A stretch of DNA of 64,000 nt from Gottfriedia endophytica (GCF_017814275.1 NZ_JAGIYQ010000003.1:62001-126000), one strand, 5' to 3'; shown: positions 1 through 10,245, numbered from the stretch's first letter. The notes: generated by a model not told the origin, from the sequence alone. Translations and numbers: made by a program.

Positions 1-839
<839 letters not shown>

Positions 840-905
840 TTAAAAAATAGTTTGATTCTCGTAGTTAGCAACAAAGTTGTTAACAGAGCCAAATGTTTAA
901 AAAAA

Positions 906-1149
906 GGCTTTTTCGTTACTATTTTAGAATGCGTTAGTTGATTACAACTCCAGGATGCTCGCTTTCCTAGGGGCGTGAGCTGAGCCTCCTCGTCGCATAC
1001 GCTCCTATGGGGTCTCAGCCTTCCCGCATCTCCCATAGGAGCCGAGCACCCTTCCGTTGTAATCAACTTCTGTCTTTTAAAAGCAACAATCATTAAAAAA
1101 ATAGCCAAAATTAAAAATCTCAAAGCAACAATCTTTTAGAAAAGAGCTA
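906..1149 (-). mobile_element. MITE copy 1, between T-box leader and trpS
   Basis: GC-rich palindromic core (about 935-1076) bounded by AT-rich inverted ends: 906-927 (GGCTTTTTCG...) and 1124-1149 (AGCAACAATCTTTTAGAAAA...). Further end-like sequences at 867-890 and 1082-1106 suggest a nested or double insertion. The core reads in the trpS direction, so it would be transcribed in the trpS leader. The translation across it is an artefact of the repeat. Confidence 0.8.
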
Positions 1150-1154
1150 AAAAA

Positions 1155-1425
1155 TAAAAAAAGCGGCATAATCTCTCTAAAAAATAGAGACGATTAAACC
1201 GCGGTACCACTCTAGTTATTTCCTCCAAAGGAAATCACTTATCGCATAGTGAAAAAACTATGCACTCTATTAACGTCAGAGTCACGTCGAAGCCTACTTA
1301 AAAATTGTTCAGTCCGAAGCTCAGAAGTCCATTCCTTCAGTATGTAAGACTTGTTTGCACCAACCACAAGCTCTCTAAACATACATTACTGAGTACTACT
1401 CTTCTTCATAGCTCAATATATATTT
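1155..1425 (-). promoter_or_regulatory. T-box leader (tryptophan) for trpS
   Basis: On the minus strand the T-box motif AGAGTGGTACCGCGG lies at about 1199-1213. It precedes a terminator hairpin (GCGG...CCGC) with a U-run at about 1154-1162. Stem I features lie upstream, with a candidate specifier codon TGG (minus strand of 1329-1331) followed by A, in the context GAATGGACTTC. TGG is the tryptophan codon, matching the downstream gene. Uncharged tRNA-Trp would stabilise the antiterminator and allow trpS expression. Confidence 0.95.
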
Positions 1426-1477
1426 TACTAATAATAATATATTAATTATATACATATTTCAAGCGAATGATACAGTT

Positions 1478-1855
1478 TTACGATAAAATAATAAAACTAA
1501 AAATCAAAGATAATGCAATAAAACTAAATGCAGAAAAGAGAAATGGCTTAGTGATTGAAAAAGAATATTTTTTATAGATCATCTCTTTACTTACTTCAGT
1601 TGATTCTTCACCAGTCATTGATAGTACTTTATCTTCATTACGTTTAAAAACTTTTTTCATTCCAAAACGAGTAAGATTAAAAAATCCACTCTCAATTACA
1701 AATAAAAATCCACCAACGATTAACAAAACTAAACCTATATAAAAGATTGAATTCGTAAAATGAAGAAAGACTTTTGAAGTACCTTGAATAATTGTTAGTA
1801 AAAAAGAAACGATCGTACCCACGATTAAGATTGTAACTATTTTTTTTTGCATCAA
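1478..1855 (-). CDS. Small membrane protein, possibly DUF3899 family
   Basis: A 125-residue protein with three hydrophobic segments, at about residues 8-25, 33-53 and 103-124. A charged cytoplasmic stretch (GMKKVFKRNEDK) sits between the second and third. The pattern GFFNLTRFG after the second segment resembles DUF3899 proteins found near trpS in bacilli; this is from memory and not certain. It is upstream of the T-box and co-directional with trpS. No function can be assigned. Confidence 0.7.
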   Translation of the reverse strand: MMQKKIVTILIVGTIVSFLLTIIQGTSKVFLHFTNSIFYIGLVLLIVGGFLFVIESGFFNLTRFGMKKVFKRNEDKVLSMTGEESTEVSKEMIYKKYSFSITKPFLFSAFSFIALSLIFSFIILS

Positions 1856-2520
1856 ATTAACTCCACCCCTAGAAGTAAAAATAGATTGAAAAGTATTCTA
1901 AGTATAATATAGTATGAATTTAAGAAGTTTGTAAACAAGTATGAAAATTGTTAAAATTAGTTAAATAATTAACAGTTTTTTCAAAATGTATAGAATTTTA
2001 TCGCAAAATTCTTGTAAAAATCTGATAAATCGGTATAATAAAAATTGTAGAAAAAAATCGATTTTAATCGAAAATCATTTCGTGCTAAAAATTCAGAATT
2101 GTAGATTAATATTTTTCTATAACAATCTTATAGACATCTAGGGGGTAAATCGAATAAAATCAGAAACTAAGATTGGTAATTTGAATTAATCAATTTTTAA
2201 TGAAGGATTTAGTACTTTTATACTAGAATTAGTAAAGGTAAATATTTCTAATAAGTTAAAAAATATGATAATTTACATAATTAATAAGTGTAAAAAGTTG
2301 TTATCAATTTTCTAAAAGAAAGATAGCGCTTACTTTTTGGATCGATAGTTTAATTACTATTTTTTATTAATCATTTAAAAGACTTGTATTCTTTAATAAC
2401 TGAAATTTGGAACTAATTAGTAAGTTCTGGAGAGTATTTGGGATGCCACATACTCTCCTTTTATAAAAAGAATTATCAAAAAATAAAAAATATTAGAAAG
2501 TAAATTGAGGAGGTGCTATT
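1856..2520. other. Intergenic region upstream of oppB, no oppA
   Basis: AT-rich 665 bp without a coding frame. It holds a candidate sigma-A promoter on the plus strand, TTGTAA (2012-2017) with 16-bp spacing to TATAAT (2034-2039), and a hairpin at 2429-2458. In related genomes a peptide-binding protein gene (oppA) usually precedes oppB; nothing of it is visible here. Confidence 0.6.
2429..2458 (+). terminator. Hairpin before oppB, possible attenuator
   Basis: Perfect 9-bp stem GGAGAGTAT/ATACTCTCC with a 12-nt loop, followed by TTTTAT. It lies about 60 bp upstream of oppB in the opp direction. Its position suggests partial termination of a leader transcript, or a relic of the oppA-oppB intergenic terminator. 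Confidence 0.6.
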
Positions 2521-3450
2521 GTGGGACGTTATGTACTACAAAGATTTGTTTACATGTTTATTACACTATTTTTAATCTGTACAGTTACTTTTTTCTTAAT
2601 GAAACTATTACCAGGTTCTCCTTTGCATAACCAGGAGAAATTAACACCTGAACAACAGCACATTATTTTAAAGAAATATGGTTTAGATAAACCAGTAGCA
2701 GTACAATATCTAACCTATATTAAAAATCTGGCAAAGGGTGATCTAGGGGAATCATTTAAATATGATAATCGACCTGTTACACAAATGATTACTCAACGTA
2801 TTGGACCGTCTGCACAATTAGGTGGTCAAGCACTTTTATTAGGTACTTTTGTTGGATTAATATTAGGTATTATTTCAGCACTTAAAAATAATACGATATT
2901 TGATTATGGATCAACAGTTATTGCTGTTTTAGGGATTTCGATTCCGTCCTTCGTATTTGGAGCTTTATTACAATTTGAATTTGCTGTAAAACATGAATGG
3001 TTCCCTGTAGCATATTGGGATGGTTTTCAATACACAGTATTACCAACAATTGCATTATCAGTGTTTGTAATTGCAACAGTTGGTCGTTTTTCTAGAACTG
3101 AATTAATTGAAGTAATGAATTCAGAATATATTATTACGGCAAGAGCTAAAGGTATTTCTAAGTTAGGCGTAATTTTAAAGCATGCTTTACGAAATGCGTT
3201 AATTCCAGTTATTACGATTTTAGGTCCATTAGCAGTTAACTTAATGACAGGTACATTAGTAATTGAAAATATGTATGCAGTACCTGGTTTAGGGTCTCAA
3301 TTCGTAAATTCGATTACAGTTAATGACTATACAGTTATTATGGGTACTACAATTTTCTATAGCGCATTTTTATTAATCGTTATTTTTGCGGTTGATATTT
3401 TATACGGAATCATTGATCCACGTATTCGTTTAGCGGGAGGTAAGAAATAA
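2521..3450 (+). CDS. oppB: Oligopeptide ABC transporter permease OppB
   Basis: Inner-membrane permease of a dipeptide/oligopeptide ABC importer, 309 residues. It has about six membrane segments and the permease (EAA-like) loop around ARAKGISKLGVILKHALRNA, which contacts the ATPases. GTG start at 2521 with a strong RBS GAGGAGGTG at 2507-2515. It overlaps oppC by one base (TAATG). First gene of a tight oppBCDF operon. The substrate-binding gene normally in front is absent, so binding protein and substrate range are unknown. Confidence 0.95.
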   Translation: MGRYVLQRFVYMFITLFLICTVTFFLMKLLPGSPLHNQEKLTPEQQHIILKKYGLDKPVAVQYLTYIKNLAKGDLGESFKYDNRPVTQMITQRIGPSAQLGGQALLLGTFVGLILGIISALKNNTIFDYGSTVIAVLGISIPSFVFGALLQFEFAVKHEWFPVAYWDGFQYTVLPTIALSVFVIATVGRFSRTELIEVMNSEYIITARAKGISKLGVILKHALRNALIPVITILGPLAVNLMTGTLVIENMYAVPGLGSQFVNSITVNDYTVIMGTTIFYSAFLLIVIFAVDILYGIIDPRIRLAGGKK

Positions 3451-4472
3451 TGAATAATAATACAGCACAAAAAATTTCATCAGATTTATTTCAACCTGCT
3501 AAATCTGATTTGCATAGTGCAGAGAAGATCACTAGACCTGCAGACTCATTTTGGAAAGACGCTACAAGAAGACTGTTCAAAAATAAAGGGGCAGTTCTTG
3601 GGCTGGTTATTCTTGGGATTTTAATATTCTTTATAATTGCTGGTCCATCCATGAGTAAATACTCTTATAAAGACCAAGATATTAGTCGTGCAAAATTACC
3701 ACCAAAAATTGGAATACTAGCAAATGTTCATTGGTTACCTTTTGATGGTGTAGATCAATATGGTGTTGATCAATATAAAGCTAAAGGAGTTAAGTATAAC
3801 TTTTGGTTCGGAACGGATGATCTAGGTCGTGACCTATGGACAAGAACATGGGAAGGTGCTCGAGTTTCCATTTATATTGGTTTACTGGCAGCTGCAATTG
3901 ACATGCTTATTGGTGTAACATATGGAGGAATATCTGGTTTCTATGGTGGTCGAACTGATACGATCATGCAGCGCGTTGCAGAGGTATTAATGGGAATTCC
4001 ATACTTGATTGTTGTAATTCTATTTATATTAATCTTCAAAAATCCTGGTATTTTATCAATTTCATTAGCAATGGTAATTACCGGATGGGTAAATATGTCT
4101 CGTATTGTTCGAGGACAAATGTTGAAATTAAAAAACCAAGAATTTGTATTGGCATCTAGAACGTTAGGTGCATCAAATTCAAGATTAATTGCAAAACATT
4201 TAATTCCAAATGTTCTGGGACCAATTATTGTAATGATGATGTTTACAATTCCAAGTGCGATTTTCTCAGAAGCATTCTTAAGTTTTATTGGATTAGGAAT
4301 TCGTCCGCCTTTCGCTTCATTAGGTTCACTAGTAAGTGATGGATTTAAATCACTTCAAACGTACCCACACATGATGGCGATTCCAGCAGTTGTCATCAGC
4401 TTATTAATTTTAAGTTTTAACTTATTAGCTGATGGATTACGTGATGCTCTTGATCCAAAAGCAGGTAAGTAA
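3450..4472 (+). CDS. oppC: Oligopeptide ABC transporter permease OppC
   Basis: Second permease subunit, 340 residues. A cytoplasmic N-terminal tail of about 45 residues is followed by a first membrane segment (GAVLGLVILGILIFFIIAGP), a large external loop and five further segments. The EAA-type loop is around ASRTLGASNSRLIAKHLIPN. It pairs with OppB to form the channel. The start overlaps the oppB stop. Followed 21 bp later by oppD. Confidence 0.95.
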   Translation: MNNNTAQKISSDLFQPAKSDLHSAEKITRPADSFWKDATRRLFKNKGAVLGLVILGILIFFIIAGPSMSKYSYKDQDISRAKLPPKIGILANVHWLPFDGVDQYGVDQYKAKGVKYNFWFGTDDLGRDLWTRTWEGARVSIYIGLLAAAIDMLIGVTYGGISGFYGGRTDTIMQRVAEVLMGIPYLIVVILFILIFKNPGILSISLAMVITGWVNMSRIVRGQMLKLKNQEFVLASRTLGASNSRLIAKHLIPNVLGPIIVMMMFTIPSAIFSEAFLSFIGLGIRPPFASLGSLVSDGFKSLQTYPHMMAIPAVVISLLILSFNLLADGLRDALDPKAGK

Positions 4473-4493
4473 TGATTGAAAGGAGAATGAAAA

Positions 4494-5540
4494 ATGAGTA
4501 AAATACTTGAAGTAAAAGATTTATGTGTCTCCTTTTATACACATGCTGGTGAAGTACAAGCTGTACGTGGGGTTAGCTTTGACTTGAAAAAGGGAGAAAC
4601 ATTAGCAATCGTAGGTGAATCTGGTTCGGGAAAATCAGTTACATCTAAAGCTCTAATGGGATTAATTCCAAATCCGCCTGGTAAAATTAAAAAGGGTGAG
4701 ATTTTATTTGGTGGTAAAGATTTAACAAAATTAACTGATAAAGAAATGCAAAATATACGTGGTAAAGAAATATCAATGATTTTCCAAGATCCAATGACAT
4801 CATTAAATCCAACAATGACAATTGGATATCAAATTATGGAAGGTTTAATTAAGCATCAAAAGATGAATAAAGCTGATGCGAGAAAAATAGCTTTAGATCT
4901 TTTAAACTTAGTAGGTATTCCTAATGCAGAAGTACGTTTAAAAGAATATCCTCATCAATTTTCGGGTGGGATGAGACAACGTGTTGTTATTGCGATGGCA
5001 CTTGCATGTAATCCAAAGCTTCTAATTGCTGATGAACCAACAACAGCGTTAGACGTTACAATTCAAGCTCAAATTCTTGAATTAATGAAGGATATTCAAA
5101 AGAAGACTGATTCAGCTATTATCTTTATTACGCATGATCTTGGCGTTGTTGCAAATGTAGCTGATAAAGTAGCAGTAATGTATGCTGGTAGAGTAGTAGA
5201 GATTGGTACAGTAGATGATATATTCTACAATCCAAAACATCCATATACTTGGGGGCTATTAGCTTCAATGCCAAGTTTAGAAAATGAGGAGGATGAATTG
5301 ATTGCAATTCCTGGTACACCGCCAGATTTATTACATCCTCCAAAAGGAGATGCATTTGCTCCACGTAATCCAAATGCTTTAAAAATTGACTTTGAAATGG
5401 AACCGCCAATGTTCAAAGTATCTGATACGCATTATGCAGCAACTTGGTTATTACATGAGGATGCTCCGAAAGTTGAGCCACCTGAAGTTGTTAAAAAACG
5501 TATCAGTCGTATGAAAGAAGGTGTAGTAAATGTCAAATAG
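4494..5540 (+). CDS. oppD: Oligopeptide ABC transporter ATP-binding protein OppD
   Basis: Cytoplasmic ATPase driving peptide import, 348 residues. Walker A is GESGSGKS (about residues 41-48), the ABC signature is FSGGMRQR and Walker B is LLIADEP. The C-terminal extension after about residue 250 is the oligopeptide/dipeptide transporter C-terminal region typical of OppD. RBS AAAGGAGAATG precedes the ATG. The last 11 bases overlap oppF, indicating translational coupling. Confidence 0.96.
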   Translation: MSKILEVKDLCVSFYTHAGEVQAVRGVSFDLKKGETLAIVGESGSGKSVTSKALMGLIPNPPGKIKKGEILFGGKDLTKLTDKEMQNIRGKEISMIFQDPMTSLNPTMTIGYQIMEGLIKHQKMNKADARKIALDLLNLVGIPNAEVRLKEYPHQFSGGMRQRVVIAMALACNPKLLIADEPTTALDVTIQAQILELMKDIQKKTDSAIIFITHDLGVVANVADKVAVMYAGRVVEIGTVDDIFYNPKHPYTWGLLASMPSLENEEDELIAIPGTPPDLLHPPKGDAFAPRNPNALKIDFEMEPPMFKVSDTHYAATWLLHEDAPKVEPPEVVKKRISRMKEGVVNVK

Positions 5541-6462
5541 TACAGAAAAATTGATTGAAGTCAAAAATCTTAAACAATACTTTAATACTGGAAAAACAGT
5601 AGTAAAGGCAATCGATGATGTTACTTTTGACATTTATCGTGGTGAAACGTTTGGATTAGTAGGAGAATCGGGATCTGGTAAATCAACTACTGGACGTACA
5701 ATCATCCGATTATATGATGCTACTGATGGTCAAGTTATCTTTGATGGAGCAGACGTACATGGAAAGAAAAATAGAAAAGACTTGAAACAATTTAATCGTC
5801 GTATGCAAATGATCTTCCAAGATCCTTATGCATCATTAAATCCTCGAATGAAGGTTGCAGATATCATTGCTGAGGGAATTGATATTCATGGTCTTGCAAA
5901 AAATAGACAAGAACGTACTAAAATGGTATATGATCTGTTAGAAACAGTTGGGTTAAACAAAGAACACGCTAATCGTTTCCCACATGAATTTAGTGGTGGT
6001 CAACGCCAACGTATTGGTATTGCAAGAGCGTTAGCCGTGCAACCAGACTTTATTATTGCAGATGAGCCAATTTCAGCACTGGATGTGTCAATTCAAGCAC
6101 AGGTAGTAAATCTTCTAAAAAAATTACAAAATGAAAAGGGCTTAACATATTTATTCATTGCCCATGACTTATCGATGGTTAAATACATTAGTGACCGAAT
6201 TGGTGTAATGTTCCATGGTAAAATTGTAGAATTAGCTGATAGTAATGAATTGTATAATTATCCAATTCATCCTTACACGAAATCTTTATTATCAGCAATT
6301 CCTTTACCAGACCCTGATTATGAGCGCAATCGCAAACGTATTGTGTATGATCCAAAACAACACAACTACGGAGACGAAAAACCAGAATTCAGAGAAGTTC
6401 GTCCGGGACATTTTGTGTTATGTTCTGAAGCGGAATTTAAACTTTATAAAGAAATGTATTAA
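5530..6462 (+). CDS. oppF: Oligopeptide ABC transporter ATP-binding protein OppF
   Basis: Second ATPase subunit, 310 residues. Walker A is GESGSGKST, the signature is FSGGQRQRIGIARAL and Walker B is FIIADEP, with the usual short OppF C-terminal extension. It forms the ATPase heterodimer with OppD. Last gene of the operon, followed at once by a strong terminator. Confidence 0.96.
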   Translation: MSNSTEKLIEVKNLKQYFNTGKTVVKAIDDVTFDIYRGETFGLVGESGSGKSTTGRTIIRLYDATDGQVIFDGADVHGKKNRKDLKQFNRRMQMIFQDPYASLNPRMKVADIIAEGIDIHGLAKNRQERTKMVYDLLETVGLNKEHANRFPHEFSGGQRQRIGIARALAVQPDFIIADEPISALDVSIQAQVVNLLKKLQNEKGLTYLFIAHDLSMVKYISDRIGVMFHGKIVELADSNELYNYPIHPYTKSLLSAIPLPDPDYERNRKRIVYDPKQHNYGDEKPEFREVRPGHFVLCSEAEFKLYKEMY

Positions 6463-6466
6463 TTAT

Positions 6467-6527
6467 AAAAACCAAAAAGTGATAGCTTTTTCTATTAAAA
6501 GAAAGAGCTGTCGCTTTTTGGTTTTTA
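6467..6527 (+). terminator. Terminator of the opp operon
   Basis: Long hairpin with arms AAACCAAAAAGTGATAGC and GCTGTCGCTTTTTGGTTT, ending in a T-run, directly after the oppF stop codon. Confidence 0.9.
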
Positions 6528-6552
6528 TTAAACTTGATTAAGGAGGATATGA

Positions 6553-7083
6553 ATGCAATTTTTTATTGGTGTAGTACCACCTGATGAATATAAAAATAAA
6601 ATTATGTAATTCCAAAACCAATGGTCAAATAATTTTCTAATTGATGTTGTTGAACCTCATATTACTGTAAAGGCTCAAGGAGGATTAACAAGCGACAAAG
6701 ATTGGTTAGATAAAGTGAATAATATTTGTGAAAGTTTTCCATCTTTTGAAGTAGTGTTAAATAAACCAGCTTTTTTTGGAGATAGCGTATTATTTTTAAC
6801 TGTTGACTCTGATAAAATATATGATTTACATAAAAAAATTATTGAAGCAGTTTCACCTACTGAAGAAATAATCAAACAATATTTAGAGCTAGGTGACTAT
6901 ACGGCTCACTTAACATTAGGACAAACTTATTTTGGATTAACAAGCGAAGAATTAAAAGAAATGGCTTATAGGGCAGAAAAAGAATTAATACCTTATCCAA
7001 CATTTGAGGTAAACTTCTTAAGAGTGTATCAAGAAATTGAAGCAAATAAATACTTCAAATACATAGATATTCCGTTAAAATAA
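6553..7083 (+). pseudogene. 2H phosphoesterase (2'-5' RNA ligase-like), interrupted by a stop
   Basis: Reading from ATG 6553 (RBS AAGGAGGAT) gives MQFFIGVVPPDEYKNKIM, then an in-frame TAA at 6607-6609. The same frame then runs on to 7083. Both HxT motifs of the 2H phosphoesterase superfamily are encoded after the stop (HITVKA at about 6658 and HLTLGQ at about 6907). A restart at GTG 6715 would lose the first motif. I conclude it is a nonsense-mutated pseudogene, or there is a sequencing error at one base. An intact relative, yjcG, occurs at 32469-32984. Confidence 0.8.
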
Positions 7084-7308
7084 GGCTCTTTTTTAAAGAA
7101 TTGTTACTATTAGGTATTGTAAATTTTAAGACAGAAGTTGATTGGAACGGAAGGATGAACGACTCCTATGGGAGATGCGGGAAGGCTGAGACCCCGCAGG
7201 AGCGTATGCGACGAGGAGGCTCAGCTCACGCCCATAGGAAAGCGAGCATCCTGGAGTGGAAATCAACTTACACATACTTATATAGCAACAATATATACGA
7301 AAACAGCC
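7084..7308 (+). mobile_element. MITE copy 2
   Basis: 225 bp with 25-bp imperfect inverted ends at 7084-7108 (GGCTCTTTTTTAAAG...) and 7284-7308 (...TATACGAAAACAGCC). The central GC-rich palindromic core is at about 7130-7270. An 8-bp direct repeat TAAAATAA flanks both ends. It begins on the base after the stop codon of the broken 2H gene. Confidence 0.9.
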
Positions 7309-7317
7309 TAAAATAAA

Positions 7318-7342
7318 ATGACTGTCCTAGACAGTCATTTTA
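7318..7342. terminator. Bidirectional terminator
   Basis: Hairpin ATGACTGTC-CTA-GACAGTCAT with A-run before and TTTT after. It serves the plus-strand 2H/MITE transcript and the minus-strand small gene at 7363-7566. Confidence 0.85.
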
Positions 7343-7362
7343 AGCTTTAAAACTAGATTATT

Positions 7363-7566
7363 TTAATAAGTTTTTTTGCGGTAAATTCCTTTACCACCTA
7401 CACGGTTGAAATTTGCTGTCATGCGATCAGACATATCAACAAATTTACTTTTTTCCTTGCGACCAAATAGTTTTTCACCAATACTATTTGTAATAACACC
7501 ATTAAACGCTGTTATACCAATAACGAATATTGCAACAAGCACTAGATCTATAAAATAACCTACCAT
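7363..7566 (-). CDS. Small single-pass membrane protein of unknown function
   Basis: A 67-residue protein: one N-terminal hydrophobic segment (about residues 4-24, IDLVLVAIFVIGITAF) followed by a basic cytoplasmic tail (LFGRKEKSK, GGKGIYRKK). An AGGTTTAT-like RBS precedes the ATG. It sits between two terminators as a single gene. I do not recognise the family. It looks real because of its RBS, start and own terminator. Confidence 0.6.
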   Translation of the reverse strand: MVGYFIDLVLVAIFVIGITAFNGVITNSIGEKLFGRKEKSKFVDMSDRMTANFNRVGGKGIYRKKTY

Positions 7567-7895
7567 ATATAAACCTCCGATATTGTTCTCTATTTTATTT
7601 TAATAGATTTAAAAGTTATATGAAAGCGTTTAGTTGTAAAAAACTTAAAAATATACAGAAAACTGTTGATGATTGTAACATTTTTTTAAGTTTTTTTTTA
7701 TAAATTAGTGTATATTTATAGAATTTAGTATAGTATAATGTGAACATAAAGTGATAATTTATAGTTATTATAAAAAAGTAATTTATCTAAAAAATAGCTA
7801 TGTTGTTTTGTGAATATAAACAATGTAATTAAACAGAGCTAAAAATAAAAATTGATTATGACTTTCAGACTAATGTATATTAGGGGGAGAGCAGT
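7567..7895. other. Intergenic region upstream of spxA
   Basis: AT-rich 329 bp. A -10-like TATAAT is at 7734-7739 with no clear -35 hexamer. The spxA RBS AGGGGGAGAG lies just before its start. No other structure recognised. Confidence 0.4.
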
Positions 7896-8294
7896 ATGGT
7901 AATCTTATATAATTCACCAAGTTGTACTTCTTGTAGAAAAGCTAAATTATGGTTAGAAGAAAACAATATTCCTTATAAAGAAAGAAATATTTTTTCAGAG
8001 CAATTGTCAATCGAAGAAATTAAACAAATTTTAAGAATGACAGAAAGCGGAACTGATGAGATTATTTCTACAAGATCTAAAATTTTTCAAGAGTTAAATG
8101 TTGATTTAGAGAGTCTTCCACTTCAGGATTTATACGATATCATTCAAAAATATCCTGGATTATTAAGAAGACCAATTATTATCGACGATAAACGTCTTCA
8201 AGTAGGCTACAATGAAGATGAAATTAGAAGATTTTTACCACGTTCAGTGCGTACGTATCAATTAAAAGAAGCACAAAGATTAGTAAATGAATAA
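7896..8294 (+). CDS. spxA: Redox regulator Spx
   Basis: ArsC-like transcriptional regulator of 132 residues, the usual Spx length. It binds the RNA polymerase alpha C-terminal domain and activates thiol-stress genes. The redox switch CTSC is at residues 10-13 ([11 protein letters not shown]). The RPIIID motif typical of the family is near residue 92. Its proteolytic adaptor SpxH is encoded at 15461-16342 and the ClpC adaptor MecA at 9537-10211, so the whole control circuit is in this window. Confidence 0.96.
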   Translation: MVILYNSPSCTSCRKAKLWLEENNIPYKERNIFSEQLSIEEIKQILRMTESGTDEIISTRSKIFQELNVDLESLPLQDLYDIIQKYPGLLRRPIIIDDKRLQVGYNEDEIRRFLPRSVRTYQLKEAQRLVNE

Positions 8295-8394
8295 TTTTTT
8301 AATCTTATCTATGTGAAACATAATACAATATTAATCAGTTAAAAAGATTATTATTTAACCTATGAATTCACTTATTATTTTATGTTTGATATAT

Positions 8395-8436
8395 AGCTGT
8401 AGAAAGTAACGCATGTACTTTCTACAGCTTTTTTTA
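8395..8436 (+). terminator. Terminator downstream of spxA
   Basis: 14-bp stem AGCTGTAGAAAGTA/TACTTTCTACAGCT followed by a run of seven T, between the convergent spxA and yjbE genes. Confidence 0.9.
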
Positions 8437-9108
8437 CATTTCTCTTTTTTTAAGCTTCAAAAAGTTAAAGAATCCTCCTACGGTAGTAATCAATAAAACA
8501 CATGATGTCGGGATTAGAATGTTGAGATAATTGTCATTACCAATTAATGATGCAATAAATGGTTCCTCAATCAACATATTTCCTGCAGTTATTGCAAGAA
8601 CACCAGCTCCTATAAAAACTAGGATGGGGAAACGTTCTAAAAAGAATAAGACAACCTTACTACCCCAAATGATGATTGGGATGGAAATACAGAGACCAAA
8701 TATTACTAGGGAAGGATGCCCATTTGAAGCACCTGCAATAGCTAATACATTATCAATCCCCATTACTAAATCAGCAAATACAATCGTACGAATCGCTTGG
8801 AAGACCGAATAATTTTCTTTAATACTTGATAAGTGATCATTTTCTTGAATTAATAAATTATAAGATATGTATAATAAAAGAATTCCTCCGATTAAATGTA
8901 AGAAAGGTACTTTTAATACAAATATAGCTCCCAGTGTAAGAATTATTCTTAACGAAATCGCAATGATTGTCCCTAAAATAATTGCAAAGTTCCGCTTTTT
9001 AGAAGGAAGCTTTCTACATGCAAGTGCAATTACAATCGCATTGTCGCCACCTAAAATAATATCAATTGTAATAATAAAGAATATAGACCATAGATAAGAC
9101 AGTTCCAA
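8434..9108 (-). CDS. yjbE: TerC-family membrane protein (YjbE-like)
   Basis: Integral membrane protein of 224 residues with about seven hydrophobic segments. It carries the paired acidic motifs of the TerC family: DIILGGDNA near residue 16 and ADLVMGIDNV near residue 112. Family members in bacilli are linked to manganese export. The spx-yjbE-mecA position matches B. subtilis. I see no Mn riboswitch in its upstream region. Confidence 0.85.
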   Translation of the reverse strand: MELSYLWSIFFIITIDIILGGDNAIVIALACRKLPSKKRNFAIILGTIIAISLRIILTLGAIFVLKVPFLHLIGGILLLYISYNLLIQENDHLSSIKENYSVFQAIRTIVFADLVMGIDNVLAIAGASNGHPSLVIFGLCISIPIIIWGSKVVLFFLERFPILVFIGAGVLAITAGNMLIEEPFIASLIGNDNYLNILIPTSCVLLITTVGGFFNFLKLKKREM

Positions 9109-9536
9109 AAGAATTCCACCTCATTTTTAAAATTGTAAGAAATGTTTAATGTTTGTCCTTGTATATTCTAGGTATATGTTTGTTTTTCAAAATTAGGTGA
9201 ATTATATTTTCAAAATGGGACTTCTTATCATAAAATAAACTTAGATATGTTGCCATATAGGTAATCATATCGATCAAATAAGGAAATGTAATCCAAGTAA
9301 AAATATGTAAAAGTTCTCGTATTAGCTTTTACAATTTATTCATGATAAGATAGTACAAATTATGATTTAGATGATTAATTTTGAATCTTTTTAAAAAAAT
9401 GTTGCTTCCCGAGATTTTTAAATTTATAGATAGAAGTTGTAATCAATTAACGCATTCTAAAATAGCAACAATGTTTACGAAAACATAGCCTTAGTTCTTA
9501 TATAAATGATGAATTAGCAGGAGAGGAGAGGAAGAA
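9109..9536. other. Divergent intergenic region yjbE-mecA
   Basis: AT-rich spacer between divergent genes. It holds the decayed MITE at 9383-9490 next to mecA, with the mecA RBS AGGAGAGGAG at about 9520-9531. No riboswitch-like structure was recognised. Confidence 0.5.
9383..9490 (+). mobile_element. MITE remnant lacking the GC-rich core (copy 3)
   Basis: Retains the right end at 9464-9490 (AGCAACAATGTTTACGAAAA...), a degenerate left end at 9383-9406 and the inner boundary sequence AGAAGTTGTAATCAATTAAC. The roughly 120-bp GC-rich centre is missing. Confidence 0.7.
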
Positions 9537-10211
9537 ATGGAAATCGAACGCATTAACGACAATACTTTTAAATTCTCCATATCCTATATGGACATAGAAG
9601 AAAGAGGTTTCTCTAAGGATGAGGTTTGGTTAGACCGTGAGAGAAGTGAGCAACTATTTTGGGAACTAATCGATGAGGCTCATTTAACAGAGGAATTTAT
9701 TTCAGGAGATCCTTTATGGATTCAGGTTCAAGCTTTAGATACTGGAATTGAAGTAGTTGTTACGAAAGCTGTTTTATCAAAAGACGGGAAAAAAGTAGAA
9801 GTTAATTTAGGAGATCATGAAAAAAATCTAGAAATTCCTTTTATCCCACTTGATGAAGACGATGAGTCAGAATTAGAAGATGAAGAATTCTATGAATCAT
9901 CTCATGAAATACATGAACAAAAAAATTATGTCATTTCTGTAAAAAATCTTGAAGATTTAATTGAAATGTCTCACGCGGCAGATTTATCAACTGTTTTTAA
10001 TACGATTTATTCTTATAATGAACAATATTATGTATATGTAGAATTTAATGAAGAGGCATATAACGAAAAAGAAATTCTTCAAATTATTTCTTTATTATTA
10101 GAATATGGTCAACGATCAAAAATAACAGTTCATGTATTAGAGGAGTACGGAAAGAAGATTTACGAGGAAACTGCATTGTCATTTTTTAAATCAATGTTTT
10201 CAATTTCCTAG
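9537..10211 (+). CDS. mecA: Adaptor protein MecA
   Basis: Adaptor delivering ComK, Spx and other substrates to the ClpCP protease, 224 residues. The N-terminal substrate-binding part (MEIERINDNTFKFSISYMD) and C-terminal ClpC-binding part (from about residue 120) are joined by a very acidic linker (LDEDDESELEDEEFYES). Length and both ends match the family. Strong RBS upstream. Followed by a terminator and then cls. Confidence 0.96.
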   Translation: MEIERINDNTFKFSISYMDIEERGFSKDEVWLDRERSEQLFWELIDEAHLTEEFISGDPLWIQVQALDTGIEVVVTKAVLSKDGKKVEVNLGDHEKNLEIPFIPLDEDDESELEDEEFYESSHEIHEQKNYVISVKNLEDLIEMSHAADLSTVFNTIYSYNEQYYVYVEFNEEAYNEKEILQIISLLLEYGQRSKITVHVLEEYGKKIYEETALSFFKSMFSIS

Positions 10212-10245
10212 GAGCCTATTTCACATGAAATCGGCTTCTTTTTTT
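10211..10245 (+). terminator. Terminator of mecA
   Basis: Hairpin GGAGCCTATTTCA-CATG-AAATCGGCTTC followed by a T-run, starting at the mecA stop. The RBS of cls begins immediately after. Confidence 0.85.

Noticed and set aside
9109-9536. Manganese (yybP-ykoY) riboswitch upstream of the TerC-family gene
   Set aside because: Looked for because TerC genes often carry it; the conserved motif was not found on either strand.
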